A DNA stretch of 64,000 bases from Sphingomonas horti (GCF_009753715.1 NZ_WQMS01000016.1:469290-533289), one strand, 5' to 3'. Positions 43,498 to 53,568 are shown, counted from the stretch's first letter. Notes: generated by a model from the sequence alone, not told the origin. A program made the numbers and translations.

Positions 43498-45454
43498 TCC
43501 TGGCGAGCGCCGCCTGGACCGCGTTGGATAGGGCGCCGATCGTGAACGGCTTGCGCAGCACGTCATGGCCGGCAAAGGCGGTCGCCTCGTCGATCTCGCC
43601 GGCATAGCCGGTCACGAAAAGCACGCCGATGTGCGGATGGCGCGGCTGCAGCGAGGCGATCAGCTCGGGCCCGGTCGTGCCCGGCATCACCACGTCGGAC
43701 AGGATCAGCCGTATCTCGGGATGCGCGGCGATCAGGGCCTCGGCCTGGTCGGGCCCGGGGCAGGGGATCGGACGATGGCCCAGTTCGGCCAGCGCCTCCA
43801 CCGTCGCGTTCAGCACGCGCGCATCGTCCTCGACGACCAGGATCGTCGCCTGCTCCTCCGTCGCCCGGGCAGCGACGCGCGTCGGCTTCAGCTCGGCCGG
43901 GGCGACGCGCTGCCCGCCACGGAAGCGCGGCAGCAGCAGCGTGACCGTCGTGCCGACGCCCGGCTGCGAGGCGATCACGATCTCGCCCTGAGACTGGCGG
44001 ACGAAGCCGAAAATCTGGCTGAGGCCCAGGCCCGTGCCCTTGCCGACCGGCTTGGTGGTGAAGAACGGCTCGAAGACGCGGTCGAGAACGGACTGGTCCA
44101 TGCCGCAGCCGGTGTCCGCGACCGAAATCGCGATATAGTCGCCGGCGCGCGTGTCGCCCAGCTCGCCTTCGCCGACGCTGCGCATCGCCGTGCCGAAGGT
44201 CAGCGTTCCTTCGCCGTCCATCGCGTCGCGCGCGTTGACGGCAAGATTGAGCAGCGCGTTCTCGAGCTGGTGCTTGTCGACCCAGACCTGCCAGTCGCCG
44301 CTCGCGAAGCGGGTGCGGACCTTGATGCGCTCGCCAAGCGTGCGGTCGAGCAGATCGGTCATGCCGCCGATCAGCGTGTCCGGCGAGACCGCCTCTGGCA
44401 GCAGCGGCTCCGCGCGCGCGAAAGCGAGCAGGCGCCGGGTGAGCGCCGCGGCGCGGCTGGCGCCCTCCATCGCGTTCTCGATATGACGGCCGGCATCATT
44501 GTCGCCCTCCAGCCGGCGCTTGGCCAGCTCCAGGCCGCCGATCACGACAGCGAGCATATTGTTGAAATCGTGCGCGATGCCGCCGGTGAGCTGACCCACC
44601 GCGTCCATCTTCTGCGCCTGGCGCAGCTGCGCCTCGGCAGATTCTCGCTCGGCCGCCTCCGCGAGCAGGGCCTGGTTGGTACGCCGCAGCTCGGCGGTGC
44701 GTTCGGCGACCGCGTCCTCAAGCTCGGCGGCGCGGCGCGCGACCTCGTCGGCATCGCGGCGCGCGGCGCGCCGGTCGGCCGCGGCCTGGACGACGTTGAA
44801 TCCCAGGATCGCCGCCCCGATCACCAGCAGGACGGCGAACGCCCATAGCAGCGTCGCAGCCCAATTGGACTGGTCGAGGGACGCGTTGGCGTGATTGATG
44901 CGCGCGTCGAGCACCCGGTTCTCGATCGCGATGATCTCGTCCAGCGTCCCGTTCAATTCCTTGCGGCTGGCCACCTTGCCGGCGCGGTCGAAGATCGCGA
45001 GGCCGTTGATCTTCTGGTCATAGCGGGTGCGCAGTGCCGCGCTCGACAGCAGCCGCCCGCGCTGGTCGTAATAGGCGCGCAGCTTCGCCGCCAGCTGCGC
45101 CTGCTGCGGATTGTCGCGCGTGACTTCGCGCAACCGGTTGATCGCGAAGCCGGCGCGGCGCCAATCGTCGACATAGACGCGGCCGAATTCGGGCTGCAGG
45201 CTGACGACGTAGCGGCCGAGGCTCAGCTCCGCTTCCGCCATCGTGCTCTGCAGCGTGCGGACGAGAATGATGACTTCGAAGCTGTGGCGCTGCGCGGCCA
45301 GCGCCTCGTCGCGCTGTCGGCTGGAGTTCGTCACGAAGACGGTGAGCGCGATCAGGCCGATCGCGGTCATCAGCGCCAGCGCGATTCCCAGCGCGCGCCG
45401 CACAGTGGCCGAGCCCTGCTCGGCATCATGAGCTGAAACGTTAACCATCCCCAC
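43454..45454 (-). CDS. hybrid sensor histidine kinase
   Basis: A 666-aa membrane kinase. Two membrane helices (about residues 22-42 and 200-222) flank a CHASE3-like periplasmic sensor ([26 protein letters not shown]). A coiled coil leads to the His-box [14 protein letters not shown] and an HATPase ([35 protein letters not shown]). A C-terminal receiver has its Asp in [16 protein letters not shown] and Lys in VLRKPF. The signal is unknown. Its position between the lipid-modification genes and spt suggests an envelope role. A GTTAAC-containing inverted repeat flanks its start. ATG 45448 is an alternative start. Confidence 0.92.
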   Translation of the reverse strand: MGMVNVSAHDAEQGSATVRRALGIALALMTAIGLIALTVFVTNSSRQRDEALAAQRHSFEVIILVRTLQSTMAEAELSLGRYVVSLQPEFGRVYVDDWRRAGFAINRLREVTRDNPQQAQLAAKLRAYYDQRGRLLSSAALRTRYDQKINGLAIFDRAGKVASRKELNGTLDEIIAIENRVLDARINHANASLDQSNWAATLLWAFAVLLVIGAAILGFNVVQAAADRRAARRDADEVARRAAELEDAVAERTAELRRTNQALLAEAAERESAEAQLRQAQKMDAVGQLTGGIAHDFNNMLAVVIGGLELAKRRLEGDNDAGRHIENAMEGASRAAALTRRLLAFARAEPLLPEAVSPDTLIGGMTDLLDRTLGERIKVRTRFASGDWQVWVDKHQLENALLNLAVNARDAMDGEGTLTFGTAMRSVGEGELGDTRAGDYIAISVADTGCGMDQSVLDRVFEPFFTTKPVGKGTGLGLSQIFGFVRQSQGEIVIASQPGVGTTVTLLLPRFRGGQRVAPAELKPTRVAARATEEQATILVVEDDARVLNATVEALAELGHRPIPCPGPDQAEALIAAHPEIRLILSDVVMPGTTGPELIASLQPRHPHIGVLFVTGYAGEIDEATAFAGHDVLRKPFTIGALSNAVQAALARTSGPPPFEAAAAAE

Positions 45455-45483
45455 GCCGCTTGTTACAAAAGACGTGGTTAACG
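45439..45483. promoter_or_regulatory. CGTTAACCA / TGGTTAACG inverted repeat at the kinase start
   Basis: A perfect 9-bp inverted repeat with a 27-nt spacer. One arm overlaps the first codons of the histidine kinase gene and the other lies in the short gap before the serine palmitoyltransferase stop. It could be a pair of regulator half-sites or an mRNA hairpin hiding the ribosome-binding site. Confidence 0.35.
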
Positions 45484-45500
45484 ACTTCTGTCCAGCTTGG

Positions 45501-46757
45501 TCAGGGAATTACGGCCATTGCGCGGCCAGCCCGTGCGAACATGTCGACGACCTGATCGACCTGCTCGCGCGTATGTTCCGCGCACAGCGAGCAGCGGAGC
45601 AGGTACATGCCGGCCGGCGTCGCCGGCGGACGCGCCATGTTGACGTAAACGCCGGCCTCCAGCAGCGCCTGCCACATGCCGACCGCCTGGTCCTGCGTCG
45701 GCAGGATCACGGCGATGATCGCGGACTGCGGCGTCTCGGTGCCGAGCGTGAAGCCGAGCTGCGTCAGGCCCTGGTGCACGCGCCGCGCGTTCTCCCACAG
45801 ATGCTGGCGCTTGTTGTGCGCGTGGGCCAGCTTGCGGATCGAGGTGGCCGCGGTGGCGACCACCGAAGGCGGTAGCGAGGCGGTAAAGATATAGGGCCGG
45901 CAGGCGAGCCGGATGGCCTCGAATTTGGGATGGTTCGACACGCAGAAGCCGCCGACGGTGCCGACCGACTTGGAGAAGGTGCCGACGACGAAATCGACCT
46001 CTCCCTCGAGCCCCTGGTCCTCATAGACGCCGCGGCCGTGCGGCCCGAAGAACCCCATCGAATGGGCTTCGTCGACCAGCACCATCGCGCCGTGCTTCTT
46101 GGCGACGGCGACCATCTCTTTCAGCGGTGCGATGTCGCCCACCATCGAATAGACGCCTTCCAGCACGACCAGCTTGCCGGGTTCCGGCGGCAGGCGGCCC
46201 AGCCTTTTGTCGAGGTCCTCGACCGAATTGTGGCGGAAGCGGACGATCTCGGCCACGCCCATCGCGCAGCCGTCATAAATGGAGGCATGGCTGTCAGCGT
46301 CTAGGATCACATACTCGCCCTTGCCGGCGAGCGTCGCGATCATGCCGAGATTGGCCATGTAGCCGGTCGAGAAGACGATCGCGCCGCTGGTGCCGTAGAA
46401 TTCCCTGAGCGCCTGCTCCACCTCCATATGGTCGCGGAAGGTGCCGTTCAGCATGCGGCTGCCGTTGGTCCCGGAGCCGAAGGTCTCGAGCGCTTCCTTG
46501 CCCGCCGCGATCACGTCCGGATCGAAGGTCATGCCCATGTAATTGTAGGTGCCGAGCAGGATCGTTTTCTTGCCCTTGATCACCGCTTCGGTGGGCGAGA
46601 GCACCTGATCCATCACGATCGCGAACGGATCGCGCACGCCGCTGTCGAGCAGCGCCTGGCGCTCCGCGATCAGGCCATCGAATTTGGACATCAGGTCGCG
46701 TTCCGGCGCGACCGTCTCGATCGTCGGCGCGTCGGCGGTCTGGAGGCTGTCGGTCAT
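45501..46757 (-). CDS. spt: serine palmitoyltransferase
   Basis: A 418-aa PLP enzyme of the alpha-oxoamine synthase family. It condenses L-serine with palmitoyl-CoA or acyl-ACP to 3-oxosphinganine, the first step of sphingolipid synthesis. Nearly every stretch agrees with the well-studied Sphingomonas enzyme as I remember it: SKFDGLIAERQALLDSGV, GKKTILLGTYNYMGMTFDPD, the DEAHSMGFFG loop, and the PLP-lysine in GTFSKSVGTVGG. The ATG at 46757 has GGGGTGAG upstream. The gene for its acyl carrier protein ends 4 nt before it. Confidence 0.96.
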   Translation of the reverse strand: MTDSLQTADAPTIETVAPERDLMSKFDGLIAERQALLDSGVRDPFAIVMDQVLSPTEAVIKGKKTILLGTYNYMGMTFDPDVIAAGKEALETFGSGTNGSRMLNGTFRDHMEVEQALREFYGTSGAIVFSTGYMANLGMIATLAGKGEYVILDADSHASIYDGCAMGVAEIVRFRHNSVEDLDKRLGRLPPEPGKLVVLEGVYSMVGDIAPLKEMVAVAKKHGAMVLVDEAHSMGFFGPHGRGVYEDQGLEGEVDFVVGTFSKSVGTVGGFCVSNHPKFEAIRLACRPYIFTASLPPSVVATAATSIRKLAHAHNKRQHLWENARRVHQGLTQLGFTLGTETPQSAIIAVILPTQDQAVGMWQALLEAGVYVNMARPPATPAGMYLLRCSLCAEHTREQVDQVVDMFARAGRAMAVIP

Positions 46758-46761
46758 CGGC

Positions 46762-47004
46762 TCACCCCTGGAGCTTGCCGACCGCGTCGACGAGCTGGCC
46801 AACGGTCTCGATCTCAGCCTGCATGTTCATCGTGATGATGATGTCGAACTCGTCCTCGACCGCGGCGACGAAATCCATGACGGTCAGGCTGTCCCATTCG
46901 AGATCGCCGGCGAAGGTGGTCGCGTCGGTCAGCGCCACGCCCTTCTTGTTGAACGGCTCGATCAGGCGGTGGACGGTGGTTTCGATTTCTTGACGTGTCG
47001 GCAT
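46762..47004 (-). CDS. acyl carrier protein of the sphingolipid locus
   Basis: An 80-aa ACP with the phosphopantetheine-attachment Ser39 in EWDSLTVMDF. It has the usual four-helix pattern, though the start (MPTRQEIETTVHRLIEPFNKKG) differs from housekeeping AcpP. The position directly upstream of spt matches the sphingolipid loci of Caulobacter and sphingomonads, where a dedicated ACP supplies the acyl chain. No ACP synthase is visible nearby. Confidence 0.92.
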   Translation of the reverse strand: MPTRQEIETTVHRLIEPFNKKGVALTDATTFAGDLEWDSLTVMDFVAAVEDEFDIIITMNMQAEIETVGQLVDAVGKLQG

Positions 47005-47089
47005 GAGCGGCCCCTAATGCGCTTCGGCGGGCCTTGCCAAGCGATTGCGGCTGAAGGGTGGCAGCGCCGCGACTGAACAGGGGGACGAG

Positions 47090-47614
47090 TTGCCGTACGA
47101 AGCCAAGCCCAAGCGCTACGCACCCGACGCGATCCACCTGATCCGCACGACCCAGCAGATCCAGGTCCAGCTCTCGGCGATGGCGGATGCGAAGGCCAGC
47201 ATCCTGATGGGCGCGACCTTCGTCGTGTTCACGATAACGCTGAACCAGACATCGAAAGGCTATGTGGCGCCTGAGATGCTGGTGCTCGCCGCCTTCGCGC
47301 TCGCCTCCGCCGCGCTCGCGGTGATGGCGGTGCTGCCCGCGGTCAAGCCGAAGCCGGGCGCGCCGCTCAACCTGCTGTTCTTCGGCTCGTTCACCGAGCT
47401 GGAGCAGGAGGAATATATCGATCGGCTGATCGAGCACATGCAGGAGGAAGAGGATGTGTACCGCACGATGGCGCGGGACATCTATCAAAACGGCGCGGTG
47501 CTGAGGCGCAAGAAATACCGGTTCCTGGCGCTGTCCTACCGCACGTTCCTGGTCGGCATGCTGCTGACGGTGATCACCTTCGCGGTGGACCGGCTCGGCT
47601 GGGTCAATCTCTAA
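47090..47614 (+). CDS. Pycsar-effector-like (PycTM/DUF5706) membrane protein
   Basis: A 174-aa membrane protein of the DUF5706/PycTM type. The first helix has QIQVQLSAMADAKASILMG leading into a hydrophobic segment (ATFVVFTITL). A second segment is MLVLAAFALASAALAVMAVLP. A charged helix follows (ELEQEEYIDRLIEHMQEEEDVYRTMARDIY), then a closing TM helix (FLVGMLLTVITFAV). In Pycsar phage defence, such proteins are membrane effectors triggered by cCMP or cUMP. No pyrimidine cyclase is next to it. The TTG start at 47090 has AGGGGGA upstream; the frame opens at TTG 47045. Its end overlaps the cerR-like stop by 4 nt. Confidence 0.75.
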   Translation: MPYEAKPKRYAPDAIHLIRTTQQIQVQLSAMADAKASILMGATFVVFTITLNQTSKGYVAPEMLVLAAFALASAALAVMAVLPAVKPKPGAPLNLLFFGSFTELEQEEYIDRLIEHMQEEEDVYRTMARDIYQNGAVLRRKKYRFLALSYRTFLVGMLLTVITFAVDRLGWVNL

Positions 47615-48522
47615 AGCCAGCCGGCGGCGCGGTAGGCGACGGCGGTCGCCTTCAGCCCGGCGTTGGTCTCGATATGCGGGCGCCAGAGCTCGGCCGGCGG
47701 GCGGCGGTGCGCGACCCAATCGGCATGGCTGAAATAGCTGGCGCGATCGAGCGTCAGCTTGGCCCGCTTGCCCCGCACCAGACGGTCGATACGCGCGCCG
47801 CCGCGCATCAGGGCGCGCGGTACGGAGATCGTCGTCAGCCGCTTGCGGCCGACGGCGGCGCCGATCGCCTCGGCGAACTGGCGGTGCGTCCAGCCCTGCT
47901 CATAGCCGTCGTCCGGCTCGTAGGTGTCGCCGACCGTCTCGTCATGGCCGATCAGCGTCAGCAGGAAGCGGCTGAGGTCGCTGACCTCGATCACCGAAAT
48001 CTTGCCCGGCGGTGGCAGGAAGACCAGGCCGCGCTTGGCCATCTTGAACAGCTCGAGCGTCTCGCGGTCGCCGGGCCCATAGACGGCGGGCGGACGCACG
48101 ATGGTCCATTCAAGGCCGCTCGCGCCCACCACCTGCTCCGATCGCGCCTTCGACCATCCATAGTCGGACAGCTCCGGCTCGCGCGCCGCCATCGAGCTGA
48201 CATGGATGAAGCGCCGCACGCCGGCGGCCTTGGCGGCCTCCACCATGTTCAGCGTGCCGAACACATTATGGTCCTGGAAGCCGGCGCGGTCGCGCGCGTT
48301 GATCGCGCCGGCGACATGGATGACCGCATCGGCGCCGACGGCGAGGCGCACCAGCGATTCGGGCTGCTCCAGCGAGCCTTCGATCCACTCGATCTTGGAG
48401 CTGGACGGTTGCGGGCGGCGGGTGAGCGCGCGCACCGGATGGCCGCGCATCGCCGCGTGGCGGACGAGGGTGGCACCGACGAAACCGGTGCCGCCTGTAA
48501 TGGCAAGGGTGGGAAGCGGCAT
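47611..48522 (-). CDS. NAD-dependent epimerase/dehydratase family, CerR-like ceramide reductase
   Basis: A 303-aa extended SDR. The Rossmann motif is TGGTGFVG (residues 9-16), with the conserved VIHVAGAIN and catalytic YGWSK. The C-terminal part (KLTLDRASYFSHADWVA) is typical of a sphingolipid-locus subgroup. In Caulobacter the homologous gene beside spt, cerR, reduces 3-oxo-ceramide. Position next to spt and ACP supports the same role here. It starts 6 nt after proB, so it is likely transcribed with it. Confidence 0.78.
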   Translation of the reverse strand: MPLPTLAITGGTGFVGATLVRHAAMRGHPVRALTRRPQPSSSKIEWIEGSLEQPESLVRLAVGADAVIHVAGAINARDRAGFQDHNVFGTLNMVEAAKAAGVRRFIHVSSMAAREPELSDYGWSKARSEQVVGASGLEWTIVRPPAVYGPGDRETLELFKMAKRGLVFLPPPGKISVIEVSDLSRFLLTLIGHDETVGDTYEPDDGYEQGWTHRQFAEAIGAAVGRKRLTTISVPRALMRGGARIDRLVRGKRAKLTLDRASYFSHADWVAHRRPPAELWRPHIETNAGLKATAVAYRAAGWL

Positions 48523-48528
48523 TGCTGT

Positions 48529-49632
48529 TCAGATCAACACGAGATGGTTACGATGCACGAGCGCGGAGCGTGGCGCATAGCCGAGGATTTCGGCCTGCGC
48601 ATCGCTCTTGATGCCGACGATGCGGGCGGCGTCGGCACAATCATATTCGGACAGGCCGCGCGCGACCGGTTGTTCGCCGCTGACGATCGTGACCATGTCG
48701 CCGCGCCCGAAGCTGCCCTCGACACGCAGCGCGCCGGCCGCGAGCAGGCTGGCGCCGCCGGCGAGTGCCTGCGCCGCACCGGCGTCGACATGGATCGCGC
48801 CGCGTGCCGTCAGCAGACCGGTGAGCCACGCCTTGCGCGCCCGCGCCTGACGCTCCGGCACGAACAGCGTGTGCGGCGCATCGACGGACAGGGGCCGTGC
48901 TACGCGCCCTGACGCGATCGCAAGCGCGACGCCGGCGCTCGCCGCGATCCGGGCCGCTTCGATCTTCGAGACCATGCCGCCCGAGCCCATGCCCGACGAG
49001 GAGCCGCGACCGGCCATCGCCGCGATCGTGCCGTCGATCCGCTCGACTACGGGAACGTGGCGCGCGCCGGGCAGCGAAGGATCGCGGTCGTAGAGCCCGT
49101 CCACGTCGCTCAGCAGCAGCACGCCGTGCGCTCGCGCCGCCTGCGCCACGCGGGCGGCGAGCCGGTCGTTGTCGCCGAACCGGATTTCGGCCGTTGCGAC
49201 CGAATCATTCTCGTTGATCACCGGCACGACGTCGAGGCTCAGCAGGCGGTGGAGCGTGGCGGCGGCGTTCAGATAGCGGCGCCGGTCCTCAAGGTCGTCG
49301 AGCGTGACGAGCATCTGCGCGGCACCCAGCCCTTCCGCGGCCAGTGCTTCCGCCCAGGCCTGGCTGAGCGCAATCTGGCCGGTCGCCGCCGCAGCCTGCG
49401 CGTCCTCCAGCGAGGCGCGCCCGCCCTTCGCCAGCCCGAGCCGCCGCGCGCCGAGCGCGATCGCGCCCGACGAGACGATAGCGACCTGCTGGCCGTCCCT
49501 GGTCCGTTCGCCGATCTCGGCCGCGATGCCGCGCAGCCAGTCGCTGCGCACCTGCCCGTCGTCCGAGACGAGCAGCGCCGACCCGATCTTGACGACCAGG
49601 CGCGGGCAATCTGCGGGGGAAAAGAGCGGCAT
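48529..49632 (-). CDS. proB: glutamate 5-kinase
   Basis: A 367-aa ProB that phosphorylates glutamate in the first step of proline synthesis. The amino acid kinase domain has VVKIGSALLV, VSSGAIALGARRLGL, VINENDSVATAEIRFGDND and the GSGGMVSKIEAA stretch. The C-terminal PUA domain is present (GDMVTIVSGEQPVARGLSEYD). It is usually next to obgE and proA; here a PEP-CTERM gene separates it from obgE, proA is absent, and the cerR-like gene follows. Confidence 0.95.
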   Translation of the reverse strand: MPLFSPADCPRLVVKIGSALLVSDDGQVRSDWLRGIAAEIGERTRDGQQVAIVSSGAIALGARRLGLAKGGRASLEDAQAAAATGQIALSQAWAEALAAEGLGAAQMLVTLDDLEDRRRYLNAAATLHRLLSLDVVPVINENDSVATAEIRFGDNDRLAARVAQAARAHGVLLLSDVDGLYDRDPSLPGARHVPVVERIDGTIAAMAGRGSSSGMGSGGMVSKIEAARIAASAGVALAIASGRVARPLSVDAPHTLFVPERQARARKAWLTGLLTARGAIHVDAGAAQALAGGASLLAAGALRVEGSFGRGDMVTIVSGEQPVARGLSEYDCADAARIVGIKSDAQAEILGYAPRSALVHRNHLVLI

Positions 49633-49682
49633 CGCCTGCCGTTAGCGCGAGGCCATGCGCCGCGCCAACGGCGAACGCGGCG

Positions 49683-50456
49683 TCAGGCGAATTGCGGCCG
49701 GGCGCGGCGGCGGGCGACGGCGCCGACGAAGCCGAAGCCGGCGATCATCATGGCCCAGGTCGCGGGCTCCGGGATCACCGCGAGATTGGTGATCTTGAAG
49801 CCGTCGATCCGGCGGTCCGTATTGGTGAAGTCGGCGCCGATCAGCCAGATGTCGCCCCAGTGCAGGTCCGGGTTGATGTTGCGAGTGTTGCTGGCGCCGT
49901 TGTTGCTGGGCGCGAACGAGGTGTAGGTGCCGTCGAACAGCGCGTTCAGCACCGACACGTTCTTGTTGTTCAGGTTCAGGCCGCTGTTCCAGGCGAGATC
50001 GCTCCAGCCATATTTGATCGTCGCGTCGCTGTCCTTGCTCTGGCCGCGCACGCTGAACGTGTTGAAGGTCGCGGTCATCAGGGCGACGGGCTTGTCGAAC
50101 TGAAGGATGATGAAATCCTTCCGCTTGTCGTTGTCGATCGTGTGCTGATTGTCGTCGCCATTCTGGTCGTCGCCGGACGTGACGCCCAGGCCGCCCGAAT
50201 AGACCATCAGCTTGGAATCGCGAACATATGTGACGCCGTTGACCGTTTCCAGGCTCCAGCCGGTGGCCCTGACCCTGAACAGGCCAAGGTCGGGCGAAGT
50301 CGCGCTGAAGATTCGCGCGTTGCCGTCCGAGACGTTGCTGTTGCTGCCGACAGTGAAGTTGAACACAGCCGGCGTCTTTGCAAGCACGGGTGCCGCGTAA
50401 GTCGTTGCGAATGCAGCAGCGACGGCGGCCGGAGCGGCCAAGCGGTTGAGCTTCAT
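49683..50456 (-). CDS. PEP-CTERM sorting domain protein
   Basis: A 257-aa exported protein. It has a signal peptide (MKLNRLAAPAAVAAAFATTYAAPVLA) and a beta-rich body with Asn/Asp-rich stretches. The C-terminal sorting tail is VIPEPATWAMM, a hydrophobic helix and RRRARPQFA, the PEPxxWAMM variant common in sphingomonads. An exosortase elsewhere in the genome would process it for extracellular or exopolysaccharide-associated display. GGGGG lies just before the ATG. It interrupts the usual obgE-proB pair. Confidence 0.9.
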   Translation of the reverse strand: MKLNRLAAPAAVAAAFATTYAAPVLAKTPAVFNFTVGSNSNVSDGNARIFSATSPDLGLFRVRATGWSLETVNGVTYVRDSKLMVYSGGLGVTSGDDQNGDDNQHTIDNDKRKDFIILQFDKPVALMTATFNTFSVRGQSKDSDATIKYGWSDLAWNSGLNLNNKNVSVLNALFDGTYTSFAPSNNGASNTRNINPDLHWGDIWLIGADFTNTDRRIDGFKITNLAVIPEPATWAMMIAGFGFVGAVARRRARPQFA

Positions 50457-50592
50457 GATACCCCCTACAGACGAATGCGCCGTTATGTCTTGGAATCCGG
50501 GCGCTGGATAAGCCGACTCACTATAGCGCAATTCGCCTGCAGATGCACGGCCCGGCTGCGGCGATTTCCGCACCATTTCGGGACAGAGGAGG

Positions 50593-51675
<1,083 letters not shown>

Positions 51676-51682
51676 CTACCCA

Positions 51683-52261
51683 TCAGCCCTGATCGTCGTG
51701 ACCCGCGGTCATCCGCGCCGCTGCCAGTTCGCGCGCAGTGTCGCGGGGGAGGCCGAGCGCGCTGGCCATCGCTTCGCCCAGCAACGCGTCGCCCATCGCG
51801 CTCAGCACCAGGTCGAGCGTGTCACGGCGCATGTCGTCGTCATGGGCGGTGCCGTCGCTCAGCTCGTCCATCAGCCGATGGATCGCCTGCAGGATCGGAT
51901 CGAGCGCATCCTCGTTGCCAGAGAGGATCGCCCAGGAAGCGAGCGCGCCGCCGCCCTTTTCGAACGCGTCAAAGGTCAGGTCGACGACGTCGCGGCGCGA
52001 TCCCTGGCCGGCGCGCACCTTCATCACCGCTTCGCCGATGCGCCGGGTGATCCGTTCCGCCATCGCCTCGGCGAGCGCTTTCTGCAGCCCAGCCGCCGAG
52101 CCGAAATGGTGGAGCAGGTTGGCATGGGTGCGGCCCATCCGCGCCGCCACTGCCTTCAGCGTGACCGCTTGTGGCCCCGCCTCGACCAAGAGCTCGCGCG
52201 CCGCCTCCAGCGCAGCGGAGCGGCTGGCTTCGGGCGATAGGCGGCGTTTGGCGAGCGACAT
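51683..52261 (-). CDS. TetR family transcriptional regulator
   Basis: A 192-aa TetR-type repressor. The N-terminal HTH (residues about 14-60) includes LLVEAGPQAVTLKAVAARMGRTHANLLHHFGSAAGLQ, with the characteristic final FGS-x-x-GL. The rest is the ligand-binding helical domain. It is divergent from the metal-dependent hydrolase gene, and the gap holds a TGACA-N4-TGTCA palindrome. It probably represses that gene and possibly itself. The ligand is unknown. Confidence 0.9.
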   Translation of the reverse strand: MSLAKRRLSPEASRSAALEAARELLVEAGPQAVTLKAVAARMGRTHANLLHHFGSAAGLQKALAEAMAERITRRIGEAVMKVRAGQGSRRDVVDLTFDAFEKGGGALASWAILSGNEDALDPILQAIHRLMDELSDGTAHDDDMRRDTLDLVLSAMGDALLGEAMASALGLPRDTARELAAARMTAGHDDQG

Positions 52262-52309
52262 GAACGGCTCCTACGCCATTCCGGCCGTCGCTGAAACGGA
52301 AGAGTTTAT

Positions 52310-52323
52310 TGACAAATATGTCA
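52310..52323. promoter_or_regulatory. TGACA-N4-TGTCA palindrome, candidate TetR operator
   Basis: A perfect 5-bp inverted repeat in the divergent gap between the TetR gene (start 52261) and the hydrolase gene (start 52356). It includes a TTGACA that could serve as a -35 box, so a bound repressor would block the promoter. Confidence 0.5.
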
Positions 52324-52355
52324 GTATGTGGCCTGTTGCTGGTGAGGAGAGGGTC

Positions 52356-53210
52356 ATGGAATTCGCGGCGAAAACGCCTGCCGATTTAACGATCACGCCG
52401 CGCGACCGGCGCTTCGGCCGCGGCGCGAAGCAGGATCGCTGGTGGCACGGCGGCGACCCCGTCGCGACCGCCTGGCACAACGCGCTGTCGATCACCTTTC
52501 CGCGCGGCGAGGCCTTCTTCATCGAAAGCGTGAAGGCCTTCCGCGACGGCGCGCCGCCCAAGCTGGAGGCGGAGATCAAAGCCTTCACGATGCAGGAGGT
52601 CATGCACAGCCGCGAGCATGTCGCGTTCAACAAGCGCGTGACGGAGGCGGGCTATGACGTCTCGCGTCTCGAACAGGCAGTGGCCGATTCGCTCGAGCTG
52701 ACCAAGGGCCGGCCCCAGATCCTGAACCTCGCCGTCACGATGGCGCTGGAGCATTACACCGCGATGCTGGCGCAGATGATGCTGAAGCATCCGCGTTACT
52801 TTGCCGGCGTCGATGCCGAGACCAAGGCGATGTGGCAGTGGCATGCGATCGAGGAGATCGAGCACAAGGGCGTCGCCTATGACACCTGGCTGCACGCGAC
52901 GCGCGACTGGACGCGGTGGAAGCGCTGGAAAGTGAAGAGCATCATGATGCTGCTCGTCACCTACCGCTTCTGGACCAAGCGCTGGCAGGGCACGATCGAG
53001 CTGCTCGCGCAGGATGGGATCAGGGGGCTTGGCGCCCGCGCTCGGCTGCTCTGGTACCTTGTCGCGGCGCCGGGCCCGGTGACTCGGATATTCCCCGCCT
53101 GGGTCGCCTATTTCCTGCCCGGTTTCCATCCGTGGAATCATGACGACCGCGCGTTGATCCAGCGGGCGGACAGCGTCTACCCTGACGCACGCGTGCCCGC
53201 GGCAGCCTGA
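52356..53210 (+). CDS. metal-dependent hydrolase (PF10118 family)
   Basis: A 284-aa protein of the PF10118 metal-dependent hydrolase family, which has a ferritin-like helical fold. Conserved His/Glu positions appear in ESVKAFRDG, QEVMHSREHVAFN, LEHYTAML and WHAIEEIEHKGVAYD, a plausible di-metal site. The substrate is unknown. The ATG at 52356 has GAGGAGAGGG upstream, and the frame upstream of it is not coding. It is probably under the control of the divergent TetR gene. Confidence 0.85.
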   Translation: MEFAAKTPADLTITPRDRRFGRGAKQDRWWHGGDPVATAWHNALSITFPRGEAFFIESVKAFRDGAPPKLEAEIKAFTMQEVMHSREHVAFNKRVTEAGYDVSRLEQAVADSLELTKGRPQILNLAVTMALEHYTAMLAQMMLKHPRYFAGVDAETKAMWQWHAIEEIEHKGVAYDTWLHATRDWTRWKRWKVKSIMMLLVTYRFWTKRWQGTIELLAQDGIRGLGARARLLWYLVAAPGPVTRIFPAWVAYFLPGFHPWNHDDRALIQRADSVYPDARVPAAA

Positions 53211-53275
53211 GCTTTCTTGAGCGGAGCACGTTCACTCCGAGAGGAGCGGGCTTCGGCATCTTTTCGGCGCACACG

Positions 53276-53314
53276 AAAACGCCGGCGGCTCAATGAGCCG
53301 CCGGCGTATTTTTC
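53276..53314. terminator. bidirectional intrinsic terminator
   Basis: A 13-bp perfect stem (CGCCGGCGGCTCA / TGAGCCGCCGGCG), followed by TATTTTT on the plus strand and by TTTT on the minus strand. It serves the hydrolase gene on one side and the small protein gene on the other. Confidence 0.9.
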
Positions 53315-53331
53315 TGGCAGTCAGCCGGCGC

Positions 53332-53568
53332 TTAGGCGCTGACCGACTCGTCGTTGCCTTCGGCGACCGCGTAGATCACGCCGACCACGGCCGCGAACAC
53401 CAGCACGCCGATCAGGGCGCCACCGCCGAAGAGGTTCTCGCCCTTCGCCGCGGCATTCGCGCGAACCGATGACGCCACCGACAGCTTCGACGCGCTGCTC
53501 TGCGCGAGCACCGGGGTCGCCACCATGCTGGCCGCTGCGACAGCAGCCATCAAACCACGCTTGAACAT
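53332..53568 (-). CDS. small exported membrane protein
   Basis: A 78-aa protein. An N-terminal signal (MFKRGLMAAVAAASMVATPVLAQ) is followed by a Ser/Ala-rich stretch and one hydrophobic segment (ALIGVLVFAAVVGVIYAVAEG) ending in an acidic tail. A strong GGGAGG precedes the ATG. Such tiny signal-peptide plus glycine/alanine-helix proteins are common in sphingomonads and have no known function. It has its own terminator downstream. Confidence 0.75.
   Translation of the reverse strand: MFKRGLMAAVAAASMVATPVLAQSSASKLSVASSVRANAAAKGENLFGGGALIGVLVFAAVVGVIYAVAEGNDESVSA

Noticed and set aside
41620..43605. 661-aa open frame on the minus strand
   Set aside because: It lies antisense to the lipid kinase and nucleotidyltransferase-like genes and has the His/Arg/Gln-rich composition of a shadow frame.
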